The position numbers were made by a program, and so were the translations under genes. From positions 1 through 20,491 of the forward strand of contig UQEW01000042.1 in the NCBI GenBank assembly GCA_900540145.1: a stretch of DNA of 20,491 nt, written 5' to 3'. Of this stretch, positions 12,895-20,491 are shown in pieces. The notes beneath the pieces are model-generated. The model searched no databases and was not told where the DNA came from. It worked only from the letters and a program-made list of their open reading frames with translations. Source of the DNA: an uncultured Eubacteriales bacterium (lineage in GTDB: Bacteria; Bacillota; Clostridia; Peptostreptococcales; Anaerovoracaceae). The stretch's first letter is position 1. Each line of letters begins with the position of its first letter.

Positions 12895-14253
12895 TTAGTT
12901 TTTCAAACTCTGCATCGGAGCAGGAATTCTGCCTCCTCTGTCTATCATCTTTTGTGATGACTGGCTGCGAAGACGCATTACAGGTCCCTTTCCGAGTAAA
13001 CCGCCGAAATCCAATTCAGCACCTTCGCTGAGACCAATCGCCGGAATAAGACGAACCGCTGTAGTCTTTGAATTGACCATGCCGATAGCAGCTTCGTCTG
13101 CTATTATGGCAGAAATAGTTGAAGGTTCAGTATCTCCCGGCACCACTATCATATCAAGGCCTACAGAACATACGGCAGTCATGGCTTCCAGCTTTTCAAT
13201 GGAGAGGGTACCGCAAGAGGCAGCGGCTATCATGCCGGCATCCTCTGTTACCGGGATAAAAGCTCCTGAAAGTCCTCCGACACTGGAGGAAGCCATCACT
13301 CCGCCTTTTTTGACAGCGTCGTTGAGCATGGCTAAAGCAGCAGTAGTGCCATGAGTTCCGCATTGCTCCAAACCGATTTCTTCAAGTATATGAGCTACCG
13401 AATCGCCTATGGCAGGAGTAGGCGCCAAAGAAAGGTCAATTATGCCGAAAGGGACGCCAAGCATTTCTGACGCTTCTGTGCCGACCAGCTGTCCCATTCT
13501 GGTTATCTTGAAAGCAGTCTTTTTAATCAGTTCAGCTACTTCATTGAGAGAAGCGTCTTCAGACAATTTTGAAAGAGCGCTTCTGACTACTCCCGGGCCT
13601 GAGACTCCTACATTGATGACTACATCAGGCTCACCTACGCCATGGAAAGCGCCGGCCATAAAAGGATTATCTTCAGGAGCATTGCAGAAGACTACCAGTT
13701 TCGCAGCGCCTATACATTGATTGCCGCTGGTAAGTTGAGCAGTTCTTTTTATTATATTTCCCATCAACTTAACAGCGTCCATGTTGATGCCTGCTTTGGT
13801 GGAACCTATGTTTACTGAAGAACAGACCAGTTGAGTTTGCGACAGAGCTTCCGGGATGGATTCTATCAACTCCTTATCACCTGCGCTAAAGCCCTTTTGA
13901 ACCAGTGCACTGAAGCCGCCTATAAAATCAACGCCGACTTGGTGAGCAGCCTTGTCTAAAGCAAGCGCATATTTGACAGGGTCACCTCCGCTGGCAGCGA
14001 CCAACATAGCAATAGGAGTCACACTGATTCGTTTATTTACGATAGGTATTCCGTATTTTTTTTCTATTGATTCACCGACTTCAACAAGACGTGCAGCTTT
14101 GGCGGTTATTTTGTCATATACCTTTTGACATGAACGGTCTATATCGCTGTCAGCACAGTCCAGAAGCGATATTCCCATGGTTATAGTACGAATATCCAGA
14201 TTTTCATCTTGTATCATGGTTATGGTTTCCATGATGTCATTAAAATTTACCAT
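12895..14253 (-). CDS. PFL/UPF0210 (DUF711) family protein
   Basis: Soluble protein of 452 residues, the usual length for UPF0210. It starts VNFNDIMETITMIQDENLDIRTITMGISLLDC, as family members do, and keeps the Gly- and Ala-rich conserved blocks (FIGGFSALVQKG, NIGSTKAGINMDAVKLMG, GVSGPGVV, GTHGTTAALAMLNDAVKKGG). I chose ATG 14253, which has GGAGG 9 nt upstream; an open extension to 14307 overlaps the ACT gene and looks artificial. The function of the family is unknown, although it shows a pyruvate-formate-lyase-like fold relationship and is almost always encoded next to an ACT protein, as here. The ACT neighbour suggests control by a small ligand, possibly an amino acid. Confidence 0.9.
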   Translation of the reverse strand: MVNFNDIMETITMIQDENLDIRTITMGISLLDCADSDIDRSCQKVYDKITAKAARLVEVGESIEKKYGIPIVNKRISVTPIAMLVAASGGDPVKYALALDKAAHQVGVDFIGGFSALVQKGFSAGDKELIESIPEALSQTQLVCSSVNIGSTKAGINMDAVKLMGNIIKRTAQLTSGNQCIGAAKLVVFCNAPEDNPFMAGAFHGVGEPDVVINVGVSGPGVVRSALSKLSEDASLNEVAELIKKTAFKITRMGQLVGTEASEMLGVPFGIIDLSLAPTPAIGDSVAHILEEIGLEQCGTHGTTAALAMLNDAVKKGGVMASSSVGGLSGAFIPVTEDAGMIAAASCGTLSIEKLEAMTAVCSVGLDMIVVPGDTEPSTISAIIADEAAIGMVNSKTTAVRLIPAIGLSEGAELDFGGLLGKGPVMRLRSQSSQKMIDRGGRIPAPMQSLKN

Positions 14254-14272
14254 ATGAAGTTTGCCTCCTTTT

Positions 14273-14536
14273 TTATATTCTGTGCATGGAATTGAATATG
14301 TCTTCATGCATTACATGGATTACCATGTCCGGAACAGAGGTTTTTAGATCATCGGCCAGCTTGTCCAGCTGACAGGAAAGATTGCTTATATCTATGACCA
14401 TGACCATGCAAAAGTATCCTTCAAGTATAGATTGAGTTACTTCCAGCACATTGGCGTTTTTTTCTGCACATGCGTAAGCTACCTTTGCAAGAATACCTAC
14501 CATATCTTTTCCGACTACTGTTACAACTGCTTTCAT
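14273..14536 (-). CDS. UPF0237 ACT-domain protein
   Basis: An 87-residue protein made of a single ACT domain: KAVVTVVGKDMVGILAKVAYACAEKNANVLEVTQSI, then a strand YFCMVMVIDIS, a helix, and a final strand MVIHVMHEDIF. The family resembles the ligand-binding halves of GcvR-like regulators. AAAGGAG lies before ATG 14536. It sits 13 bp after the radical SAM gene and 19 bp before the PFL gene in one operon. It probably binds a small metabolite and regulates or assembles with the PFL-family protein; this pairing is known, but the mechanism is inferred. Confidence 0.9.
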   Translation of the reverse strand: MKAVVTVVGKDMVGILAKVAYACAEKNANVLEVTQSILEGYFCMVMVIDISNLSCQLDKLADDLKTSVPDMVIHVMHEDIFNSMHRI

Positions 14537-14549
14537 TTTAAATCTCCTT

Positions 14550-15626
14550 TTAAATTATTTTATCTTTTATGTCTGAAATACAGACAGCCAAATATTCACC
14601 GTCTTTTAGGCTCATGCCTGCTTGAGAATCTATGAGATAATCAAAGCTTATTTTATCATATTTGTTTTTAAAATAATGTTTGTTTTCACTTTTGTGCCCA
14701 AACAGATTATTTCGACACTTTTCATTACTGATGAGCGCTATACCGGGACACGTCATATGACTTTGCCGATATAATTGCAATATATTGTCAATTTGCATCT
14801 CCAGGTCTTGGCGAGCTATAAGCCCTTCTACCAATTGCCTGAAAGCAGGGTGAAAGGTTTCTGCCGTGTTGTGACCGTCAGACATTATGTCGCTGGATTT
14901 TAGACCTACGCGAATTACGTTTATTCCGGCTTTTGTCAATATACGGTACATGGCAGCGGTACGCTCTACAGCATCCTTTTCGCCCATAGGGGTATATAGC
15001 CCTTGTTCCATCAACTGAAAGAGACCTGTATCCCTTATGACTACCGTTGGATATAATCGTGCGATTTCCGGATGTATCTTGGCAGCTTCTCTAGCTGAAA
15101 ATATGTCGTACTCCCAAGTATCCATAGGAAGACCTATCATGAGCTGTATGCCTAAAGTAAAGCCGTATTCCTTTATCTTTGCGCAGCTTTCATATACGCA
15201 GGCTGTATCATGACCTCTGCATGAAGCGTCCAAAACCGGCTGGGCGAAAGACTGCACTCCCAGCTCAATCACGTCTACGCTGTATGCTTTCAGGTTGTCC
15301 AGAATTTCTTCGTTGATGTAATCAGGCCTGGTTGAAAGATGTATTTTTTGAATGAGTCCGGATTCCTTGTATTTTTTTGCAATAGATAAAAAATCTTTCT
15401 GTTCCTGCATAGGAATGCCGGTAAATGAACCTCCGAAAAAAGAAAGCTCGATGGTTTCCATATTCATGTGAGATAAAGTAGACATGTATTCCGATACGAT
15501 ATTGTGTATATCTTCTGGAGTTACTAAGTCGTCATGAGATGTAATCTTTTTTTGATTACAAAAAATGCAATCATGGGGGCATCCTTTATGAGGAATGAAG
15601 ATGGGAATTATGGCATGTTTTTTCAT
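14550..15626 (-). CDS. Elp3-like radical SAM protein
   Basis: Radical SAM enzyme of 358 residues. The [4Fe-4S] cluster motif is C16, C20 and C23 in GCPHDCIFCNQ. The SAM-binding elements follow: ELSFFGGSFTGIP (60-72), LSTRPDYIN, ELGVQSF and GIQLMIGLPMDT. The group is related to the radical SAM half of Elp3 but lacks the acetyltransferase domain; the C-terminal part ends LKDGEYLAVCISDIKDKII. In Clostridia such genes often lie close to rnc, which I do not see here. tRNA wobble-uridine chemistry is known for Elp3, but for this short group the substrate is open. Its ATG overlaps the stop of the DUF6873 gene by 4 bp (ATGA). Confidence 0.88.
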   Translation of the reverse strand: MKKHAIIPIFIPHKGCPHDCIFCNQKKITSHDDLVTPEDIHNIVSEYMSTLSHMNMETIELSFFGGSFTGIPMQEQKDFLSIAKKYKESGLIQKIHLSTRPDYINEEILDNLKAYSVDVIELGVQSFAQPVLDASCRGHDTACVYESCAKIKEYGFTLGIQLMIGLPMDTWEYDIFSAREAAKIHPEIARLYPTVVIRDTGLFQLMEQGLYTPMGEKDAVERTAAMYRILTKAGINVIRVGLKSSDIMSDGHNTAETFHPAFRQLVEGLIARQDLEMQIDNILQLYRQSHMTCPGIALISNEKCRNNLFGHKSENKHYFKNKYDKISFDYLIDSQAGMSLKDGEYLAVCISDIKDKII

Positions 15627-16270
15627 TGTTTTATTTCCTCGATGATAGAACCTATGTCAGTAAGTGGGTATTGATTAAAATATACTATATCAAGATTGCG
15701 GTCTTTGATAAAGGCTTTTATTTCTTGATAATCACTGTGAGCTTCAATGTTACCGTTAAAGATGATAACATTGCCCACCTTTCCGGAGGCGCCGCCGAGG
15801 AAGCCGTATTTGTATCCGTCAAGTAAAACCTGAGCCGGTTTTATAAGAAGAACGTCTACACCGGCAGTAGCAGCCGCTTTTTCTATACCTTTGTCTGAAG
15901 TGATTATGGAACTTTCATCGATGACGACACAATTACATTTGGTATACCCTTGTGATACATGAATTTTTATGTGGTTGGTTCTTTCCACCATTGCAAGCAA
16001 ATCAGGCGAAGTAATCTTTAAGTTGTGTAAAAAAAATTTACCTGTCGAACAGCCATTGTATATAGCATTGCCTGGATAATTGGGAAGCAAAAGATCGGCA
16101 TTGCCATGGAAAATATCTTTTCCCAGCTGACACATATAAATGTCGGGATGACACGCTATGGCGGCGTCCATGCCTGGCTTAGGATTTATTTTTATTAGGG
16201 TATGACCGCAATTTTTTAAGTATTCTTGCAGTGCCGCATCGGCCAAACTGCTTATATATATTTTACTCAT
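15623..16270 (-). CDS. DUF6873-like protein
   Basis: Protein of 215 residues from ATG 16270. No signal peptide or membrane segment is present. Conserved-looking stretches are HPDIYMCQLG, YPGNAIYNGCSTGKFFLHNLK, HVSQGYTKCNCVVIDESSIITSDKGI and FLGGASGKVGNVIIFNGNIE. The GYTKCN...DExSIITxDxGI pattern is the one I associate with DUF6873, of unknown function. Start choice is uncertain: GTG 16285 is in frame, but neither it nor ATG 16270 has a Shine-Dalgarno, and TATAAT lies just upstream of the ATG. It ends in an ATGA overlap with the radical SAM gene, so the two proteins are probably made together. Confidence 0.75.
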   Translation of the reverse strand: MSKIYISSLADAALQEYLKNCGHTLIKINPKPGMDAAIACHPDIYMCQLGKDIFHGNADLLLPNYPGNAIYNGCSTGKFFLHNLKITSPDLLAMVERTNHIKIHVSQGYTKCNCVVIDESSIITSDKGIEKAAATAGVDVLLIKPAQVLLDGYKYGFLGGASGKVGNVIIFNGNIEAHSDYQEIKAFIKDRNLDIVYFNQYPLTDIGSIIEEIKQ

Positions 16271-16276
16271 GAATTT

Positions 16277-16282
16277 ATTATA
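16277..16282 (-). promoter_or_regulatory. -10 box immediately upstream of the DUF6873-like start
   Basis: TATAAT on the minus strand ends 6 bp before ATG 16270. A typical transcription start would fall at or next to the A of the ATG. No good -35 is visible at 16-18 bp spacing. Confidence 0.45.
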
Positions 16283-16323
16283 CACGAAAGTAAAAACAAT
16301 TTATAGTGGTTTCTTAAAGTAAA

Positions 16324-16352
16324 TTACACGAAATGATGTAGTATGATATAAT
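16324..16352 (+). promoter_or_regulatory. Promoter of ung
   Basis: Perfect TATAAT (16347-16352) with an extended TGA in front (16344-16346) and a weak -35 TTACAC (16324-16329) at 17 bp. The start codon is 38 bp downstream of the -10. Confidence 0.6.
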
Positions 16353-16390
16353 GATCATATAGCAGCAGATATGAACAGGGAGGAAGATGT

Positions 16391-17062
16391 ATGGCTTATA
16401 TAGGCAATGACTGGGACGAAGTTTTAGGCAGTGAGTTTGAAAAAGAATATTATAAAAGACTTATGAAATTTTTAGAAGAAGAGAGACAGGATAATACGAT
16501 TTATCCTCCTGAAGAGGATGTTTTCAACGCCCTTAAATTTTCTCCTTATAATAATACAAAGGTAGTTATATTAGGACAAGATCCATACCACGAGCCGGGA
16601 CAAGCTCATGGACTGTGCTTTTCAGTAAACAAAGGAGTGAAGATACCGCCTTCTCTTGTCAATATATATAAAGAAATGCAGAACGACATGGGAATCATAC
16701 AGCCAAATCACGGATACTTGGCTGATTGGGCTTATCAAGGCGTATTGCTTCTCAATACGGTGCTGACGGTGAGAAGAGGAGAGGCCAATTCCCATAAAGG
16801 CAAGGGATGGGAAAAGTTCACTGACAGAATAGTAGAACTTCTGAACCAAAGAGAAAAACCTATGGTTTTTATACTGTGGGGAGCTAATGCCAAATCAAAA
16901 CAGTCTCTTATAACCAACAAAGACCATATGATTCTTTCGGGAGCACATCCAAGCCCGCTTTCTGCTTTCAATGGATTTTTCGGCGGAGGATATTTCAGCA
17001 AAGCCAACAGATTTTTAGAACTTACAGGGCAGGAGCCTATAGACTGGCAGCTTAGACCATGA
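16391..17062 (+). CDS. ung: Uracil-DNA glycosylase, family 1
   Basis: Removes uracil from DNA as the first step of base excision repair; cytoplasmic, 223 residues, the normal family length. The water-activating loop GQDPYH (62-67, catalytic D64), LLLNTVLTV (119-127), SHKGKGW (134-140) and the minor-groove loop HPSPLS with H186 (186-191) are intact. GGGAGGAAG lies 6-8 nt before ATG 16391. It is transcribed alone, divergently from the DUF6873 operon, and convergently with the ligase gene. Confidence 0.96.
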   Translation: MAYIGNDWDEVLGSEFEKEYYKRLMKFLEEERQDNTIYPPEEDVFNALKFSPYNNTKVVILGQDPYHEPGQAHGLCFSVNKGVKIPPSLVNIYKEMQNDMGIIQPNHGYLADWAYQGVLLLNTVLTVRRGEANSHKGKGWEKFTDRIVELLNQREKPMVFILWGANAKSKQSLITNKDHMILSGAHPSPLSAFNGFFGGGYFSKANRFLELTGQEPIDWQLRP

Positions 17063-17079
17063 TACAGATAAAATATTAA

Positions 17080-17113
17080 AAAAGAGAAAGGATAACGTTA
17101 TCTTTTCTCTTTT
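17080..17113. terminator. Bidirectional terminator between ung and the ligase gene
   Basis: AAAAGAGAAAGGATAAC (17080-17096) is directly followed by its near-perfect inverse (17097-17113). The single mismatch in DNA becomes a G-U pair in RNA. A-rich and T-rich flanks allow it to work on both strands. Confidence 0.8.
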
Positions 17114-17121
17114 ATATTAAT

Positions 17122-18189
17122 TTATTTTGATGCTGCCAGCCCGACTTCGATTATCTTGCTTATTACATCTTTGTATTCAAGTCCGACTCCTGCCATCATT
17201 TTAGGGAAACGGCTTACTGAAGTAAAACCGGGTATGGTGTTTATCTCGTTGAATACGATTTGGCCTTCAGGAGTGAGGAACATGTCCAATCTGGCATAAC
17301 CTGTGCAGCCTAATGCTCTATATAAGACTTTTGCCGTATCTTTGATTCTTTCTTCTGTTTCGTTGTCAATTCTTGCAGGAGTATGTATTTTGGAATCCAC
17401 TCCTGTGTATTTTCTGGTGTAGTCGAAGAAACATCCGGTGTAGAGTTCAATTTCGTCAACTCTTCCTATTACGTCGTCATCGGTTCCGTTACCGATTATG
17501 GAACATCCTACTTCAAAGCCGGGGATTCTTTCCTCAATTATGATTTCATCGTCGTATTGCAGGGCCAGGTTTATGGCATCCATAATTTGCTGCGGACTTT
17601 CAACTACTGTTATGCCGTAAGAAGAACCGGCATTGACAGGTTTGACGAAGAGAGGAAAGCTGAGATCTTTCACCTTTTCTAAGACCCCCCTTTCACCAAA
17701 TTCTCCCTCAAGGCTTATGGCTTTAGGAACAGCTATGCCTGCCTCTTCGGCTATCACGTGGGCACGGTATTTGTCCATACACAGCGCAGATGACAGCACT
17801 CCGCATCCCATCAGAGGGATACCTGCCAGTTTGATCAGACCTTGCACGGTTCCGTCCTCTCCGTTTTTGCCGTGAAGCATCGGAAAAACTCCATCCAGTC
17901 TGGTAAAGACAGGACCGTTAGCAGTCAGCTCCATCATCCCGTGTACGCTTCTGTCAGGAACGATATATGCTTTGATGCAAGACTTTTTATCGTCCTGCCA
18001 AGAATCATCTTTTATCTTTTCGATGTCTCCGTAATAACGAAACCAGTCGCCCTTTTCCGTTATGCCGATGGGAATAGGTTCGTATTTGTCTTTGTCAATA
18101 TAAGTTAGGACGCTGTGGCTTGACTTTAGGGAAATACCGTATTCACTGGAGCAACCTCCAAAAAGTACAGCGATTTTTTTCTTATCCAT
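17122..18189 (-). CDS. D-Ala-D-Ala/D-Ser ligase, VanG-like
   Basis: ATP-grasp ligase of 355 residues for the terminal dipeptide of peptidoglycan precursors. Landmarks are VLFGGCSSEYGISLKSS (8-24), FPMLHGKNGEDGTVQG (102-117), LFVKPVNAGSSYGIT (180-194), IIIEERIPGFEVGC (216-229), the omega-loop region FFDYTRKYTG (254-263) and metal site IVFNEINTIPGFT (311-323). The N-terminal DWFRYYGDIEKI...SVHGMMEL region and PVLHGKNG-type core match what I remember of VanG ligases, which make D-Ala-D-Ser, better than ordinary Ddl. No vanXY, vanT or vanRS genes lie in this window, so resistance should not be assumed; intrinsic VanG-like ligases are common in Clostridia. AAAGGAG precedes ATG 18189 at a rather long 13 nt. 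It lies 59 bp after the aminopeptidase gene and is probably cotranscribed with it. Confidence 0.85.
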   Translation of the reverse strand: MDKKKIAVLFGGCSSEYGISLKSSHSVLTYIDKDKYEPIPIGITEKGDWFRYYGDIEKIKDDSWQDDKKSCIKAYIVPDRSVHGMMELTANGPVFTRLDGVFPMLHGKNGEDGTVQGLIKLAGIPLMGCGVLSSALCMDKYRAHVIAEEAGIAVPKAISLEGEFGERGVLEKVKDLSFPLFVKPVNAGSSYGITVVESPQQIMDAINLALQYDDEIIIEERIPGFEVGCSIIGNGTDDDVIGRVDEIELYTGCFFDYTRKYTGVDSKIHTPARIDNETEERIKDTAKVLYRALGCTGYARLDMFLTPEGQIVFNEINTIPGFTSVSRFPKMMAGVGLEYKDVISKIIEVGLAASK

Positions 18190-18248
18190 TAAATTTTCAA
18201 ATCTCCTTTTATAATCTTGTGACTAGTCCGCCTCTGCTGCTTTAACTG

Positions 18249-19358
18249 TTACTTCAGATTTTCAGGGTTAAGACCTTTCAGCTGGTCTATTACGAAGAGA
18301 CCGTCCTTTCGCACCAATACATCGTCAAAGTAAATTTCTCCGCCTCCGAATTCAGGACGCTGAATCATTACCAGGTCCCAGTGAACAGCGGAACTGTTGC
18401 CGTTGTATGCGTCCTCATAGCACTTGCCCGGCGTCAGATGGAAGCTGCCGCATATCTTTTCATCAAACAGGGTATCTTTCATAGGCGTAAGGACGTAAGG
18501 ATTTACTCCGATGGCGAACTCACCGAAATAACGGGCGCCCTCATCGGTATCCAGCAGCGAATTGATTCTGTCGGTATCGTTGGCTGTAGCATTTATTATC
18601 TTGCCATCCTTAACTTCAAATCTGATGTTTTCGTAGGTGAAACCTTGTTCTTCTGAAAAGGTATTATAGCTGATGACGCCGTTCATCGAATCTTTGACAG
18701 GAGCTGTATAAACTTCTCCGTCAGGAATATTGCGCAGTCCGTCACATTTGATAGCAGGGATGTCCTTGATAGAGAAGGTAAGATCTGTGCCGGGACCCAC
18801 GATGTGAACCTTGTCTGTTTTGTTCATAAGTTCTACCAGCGGATCCATAGCTTCGCTCATTTTTTTGTAATCCAATGTGCATACATCAAAATAGAAATCT
18901 TCAAAGGCCTCCTGTGACCTGCCTGCCAGCTGTGCCATTGAAGGGTTCGGATATCTTAAGACCACCCATTTGGTTTCATTTACTCTGTGATCCAAAGTAG
19001 GGCTTGTCAGCCGGTAATACATGTTTAATTTTTCGGCTGGTACGTCGGCCAATTCCGATGTGTTTTCGCCGGCTCTTACGGCGATGTAAGCGTCCATACC
19101 CTTCATCTGATAAAGTTGATAGTCGTTGAGGAATTCAATCTGCTCTTCGTCAGCATTCAGAAGGATTTCCCTCAGTATGGAGCTGTCCCTGTGGTTTACA
19201 TAAGGTTTGGCGCCCAGTTTGTACGCATCTTTAATCAGTTGCCTTACCAGAGGGCGGCAGCATTCACCTTCGTAGTCTATTAGAACTTTCTCACCCTTTT
19301 TCAAGTCGCATGAATAAGCAGTGAGAACGCTTGAAAGCTTTTCAATTCTTGAGTCCAT
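18249..19358 (-). CDS. M29-family metallo-aminopeptidase
   Basis: Soluble aminopeptidase of 369 residues in the AmpS/PepS (M29) family, which removes N-terminal amino acids using a two-metal site. Likely metal ligands are E215 in PDGEVYTAP, E280 in FGEFAIG, H307 in GSFHLTPG, and H326 and D328 in SAVHWDLV. The length is somewhat shorter than the roughly 410 of the classical members but all ligand motifs are present. GGGAGGC precedes ATG 19358. A minus-strand TATAAT lies at 19391-19396 with a poor -35. It is upstream of the D-Ala ligase gene on the same strand; a direct link between the two activities is not evident. Confidence 0.9.
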   Translation of the reverse strand: MDSRIEKLSSVLTAYSCDLKKGEKVLIDYEGECCRPLVRQLIKDAYKLGAKPYVNHRDSSILREILLNADEEQIEFLNDYQLYQMKGMDAYIAVRAGENTSELADVPAEKLNMYYRLTSPTLDHRVNETKWVVLRYPNPSMAQLAGRSQEAFEDFYFDVCTLDYKKMSEAMDPLVELMNKTDKVHIVGPGTDLTFSIKDIPAIKCDGLRNIPDGEVYTAPVKDSMNGVISYNTFSEEQGFTYENIRFEVKDGKIINATANDTDRINSLLDTDEGARYFGEFAIGVNPYVLTPMKDTLFDEKICGSFHLTPGKCYEDAYNGNSSAVHWDLVMIQRPEFGGGEIYFDDVLVRKDGLFVIDQLKGLNPENLK

Positions 19359-19390
19359 AATTGCCTCCCGATATAAAATTTACTTTAAAT

Positions 19391-19396
19391 ATTATA
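19391..19396 (-). promoter_or_regulatory. -10 box for the aminopeptidase gene
   Basis: A perfect TATAAT on the minus strand, 32 bp before the start codon. No convincing -35 is visible, so the promoter call is tentative. Confidence 0.4.
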
Positions 19397-19426
19397 ACCC
19401 AGAAAAAAGCAAAATAAAAGTAGCAG

Positions 19427-19454
19427 TTGATTTATGCCGTAAAAAATGTAAAAT
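19427..19454 (+). promoter_or_regulatory. Promoter of the lipid kinase gene
   Basis: TTGATT (19427-19432), 16 bp, TAAAAT (19449-19454). The leader is about 45 nt. Confidence 0.55.
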
Positions 19455-19506
19455 ATTTATATGTTTTATATGCAAAATTTTAACTTAGATAGTGGTATAT
19501 GGTTTT

Positions 19507-20454
19507 ATGAAGATAATTTTTGTTGTTAACCCGCAAGCAGGCAAAGGAAAAGGCATAGATAAGTTAAAAGACAGGATAAACCGTGTGGCTGAAAGCACAG
19601 GCATTCCTGCTGGTTTTTATCTTACAAAAAGCGTAGGAGATGCAGAAAGCTTTGCGAAAATGGCAGCTTCCGAAGCTTTAGATAAAGGTGAAGAAATAAG
19701 ATTTATAGCCTGTGGGGGTGATGGCACTCTTAACGAAATACTTAACGGAGTAATTGGATATGACAATGCTTCAGTGGGGGTTATGCCCATAGGCACGGGA
19801 AACGATTTCGTCAGAAACTTTCCTGACGCGGGAGATTTTATGGACGTAGAGGCTCAGCTAAAAGGAGAGGTAACAAAGATAGACCTGATAAGATATGAAG
19901 GCATCCTCGACGGTCGTGTGCAGCAGCGCTATTGCGCTAACATGTTCAACATTGGTTTCGACTGTAATGTGGTGGATTTGACAGGGCGTCTCAAACAGTA
20001 TCCCTTGCTTACCGGGAGCGTGGCTTACATGGCTGCAGTGGTAGGCATTTTGGTCAAGAAAAAAGGAGCTGATCTTAAAATTCAATTGGACGATCAGCTT
20101 GTTCACCAGGGACCACTGCTGCTGACGGCATTGGCTAACGGTTCATATTGCGGAGGGGGCGTTAAGAGTTCCCCTAAAGCAGATATGAAAGACGGTCTGA
20201 TGGATGTCAACATCATATATAACGTTTCGAGGAGAGAGTTCATAGGCAAATTCCCTTATTACGCTAAAGGAACTCATCTGGAGCTGGATAATATCGATAG
20301 GATAATTTATTTCAAACAATGCAAAAAAGCAGTGATAACACCGCTTTCGAAAACTATGAGGCTGTGCACCGACGGTGAGATAGTAGACGCAGAGGAAGTA
20401 GCTATGGAAGTAGTGCCGGGGGCAGCAAACATAATATTGCCGAAAGTATTATAG
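19507..20454 (+). CDS. Diacylglycerol kinase-family lipid kinase
   Basis: Phosphorylates a lipid such as diacylglycerol to phosphatidic acid, returning it to phospholipid synthesis (DagK/YegS group), acting at the membrane surface. It is 315 residues. The nucleotide-binding motifs are FVVNPQAGKG (5-14), GGDGTLNE (70-77) and PIGTGNDF (94-101). The C-terminal half has the usual NxGFDxxV (NIGFDCNVV), ANGSYCGGGV and DGxxDV (DGLMDVNII) blocks. I chose ATG 19507 because MKIIFVVNP is the typical start; GTG 19492 would add MVYGF. The ribosome binding site is weak for either. It is complete and followed by a poor hairpin at 20453-20471. Confidence 0.88.
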   Translation: MKIIFVVNPQAGKGKGIDKLKDRINRVAESTGIPAGFYLTKSVGDAESFAKMAASEALDKGEEIRFIACGGDGTLNEILNGVIGYDNASVGVMPIGTGNDFVRNFPDAGDFMDVEAQLKGEVTKIDLIRYEGILDGRVQQRYCANMFNIGFDCNVVDLTGRLKQYPLLTGSVAYMAAVVGILVKKKGADLKIQLDDQLVHQGPLLLTALANGSYCGGGVKSSPKADMKDGLMDVNIIYNVSRREFIGKFPYYAKGTHLELDNIDRIIYFKQCKKAVITPLSKTMRLCTDGEIVDAEEVAMEVVPGAANIILPKVL

Positions 20455-20491
20455 TTTGTCGGCGACCAACTGTTTTGCTGATATTTATTAG

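Noticed and set aside
20453..20471. Terminator after the lipid kinase gene
   Set aside because: The stem is short and mismatched and the following T-run is weak; the window ends before it can be judged.

Overview
The window looks like a chromosomal segment of a low-GC, anaerobic Gram-positive bacterium of the class Clostridia (Eubacteriales). The evidence is AT-rich codon use, strong GGAGG-type ribosome binding sites, lipoprotein signal peptides, hairpin-plus-T-run terminators, and families typical of gut Clostridia: a VanG-like ligase, DUF6873, the ACT/PFL pair, and an E2-like acyltransferase next to an acyl-CoA synthetase. A family such as Anaerovoracaceae is possible, but the sequence does not settle it.

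Layout. Bases 1-1250 are a decaying surface-protein region. A Glu-rich lipoprotein is cut by the window edge and interrupted by a single in-frame TGA. A frameshifted, truncated secreted protein resembling a thioester-domain adhesin follows, then a cluster of nested inverted repeats. Bases 1416-5823 are a polyamine-type ABC import operon, potABCD, led by an XRE/cupin regulator with a near-consensus promoter and overlapping palindromes just downstream of it. Bases 5945-8552 are a two-gene unit: a stand-alone E2/CAT-fold acyltransferase-like protein with Glu at the usual catalytic His position, overlapping an AMP-forming acyl-CoA synthetase.

Bases 8579-10335 are the least ordinary part. A hairpin-rich intergenic region with a 26-bp tandem duplication precedes a PD-(D/E)XK-like nuclease-family gene. 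A ~340-bp MITE-like element with ~85-bp imperfect terminal inverted repeats begins directly after the stop codon of that gene. A very GC-rich tandem repeat comes next.

Bases 10342-20454 are mostly housekeeping and metabolic genes on both strands: a D-cysteine desulfhydrase/ACC deaminase-family enzyme; a divergent small helical protein and a shortened DUF554 membrane protein; a zinc-ribbon membrane protein; a minus-strand operon (DUF6873, Elp3-like radical SAM, ACT-domain protein, PFL/UPF0210 protein); uracil-DNA glycosylase; a VanG-type D-Ala ligase; an M29 aminopeptidase; and a diacylglycerol kinase-family lipid kinase.

How the genes work together. The regulator and potABCD form one import system. 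The E2-like protein and the acyl-CoA synthetase probably act in sequence on an acyl group. The radical SAM and DUF6873 genes are translationally coupled. I do not see a clear new defence or mobile system. The best candidates for something undescribed are the MITE-like element at 9801-10140, the structured region at 8579-8790, and the acyltransferase/synthetase pair.
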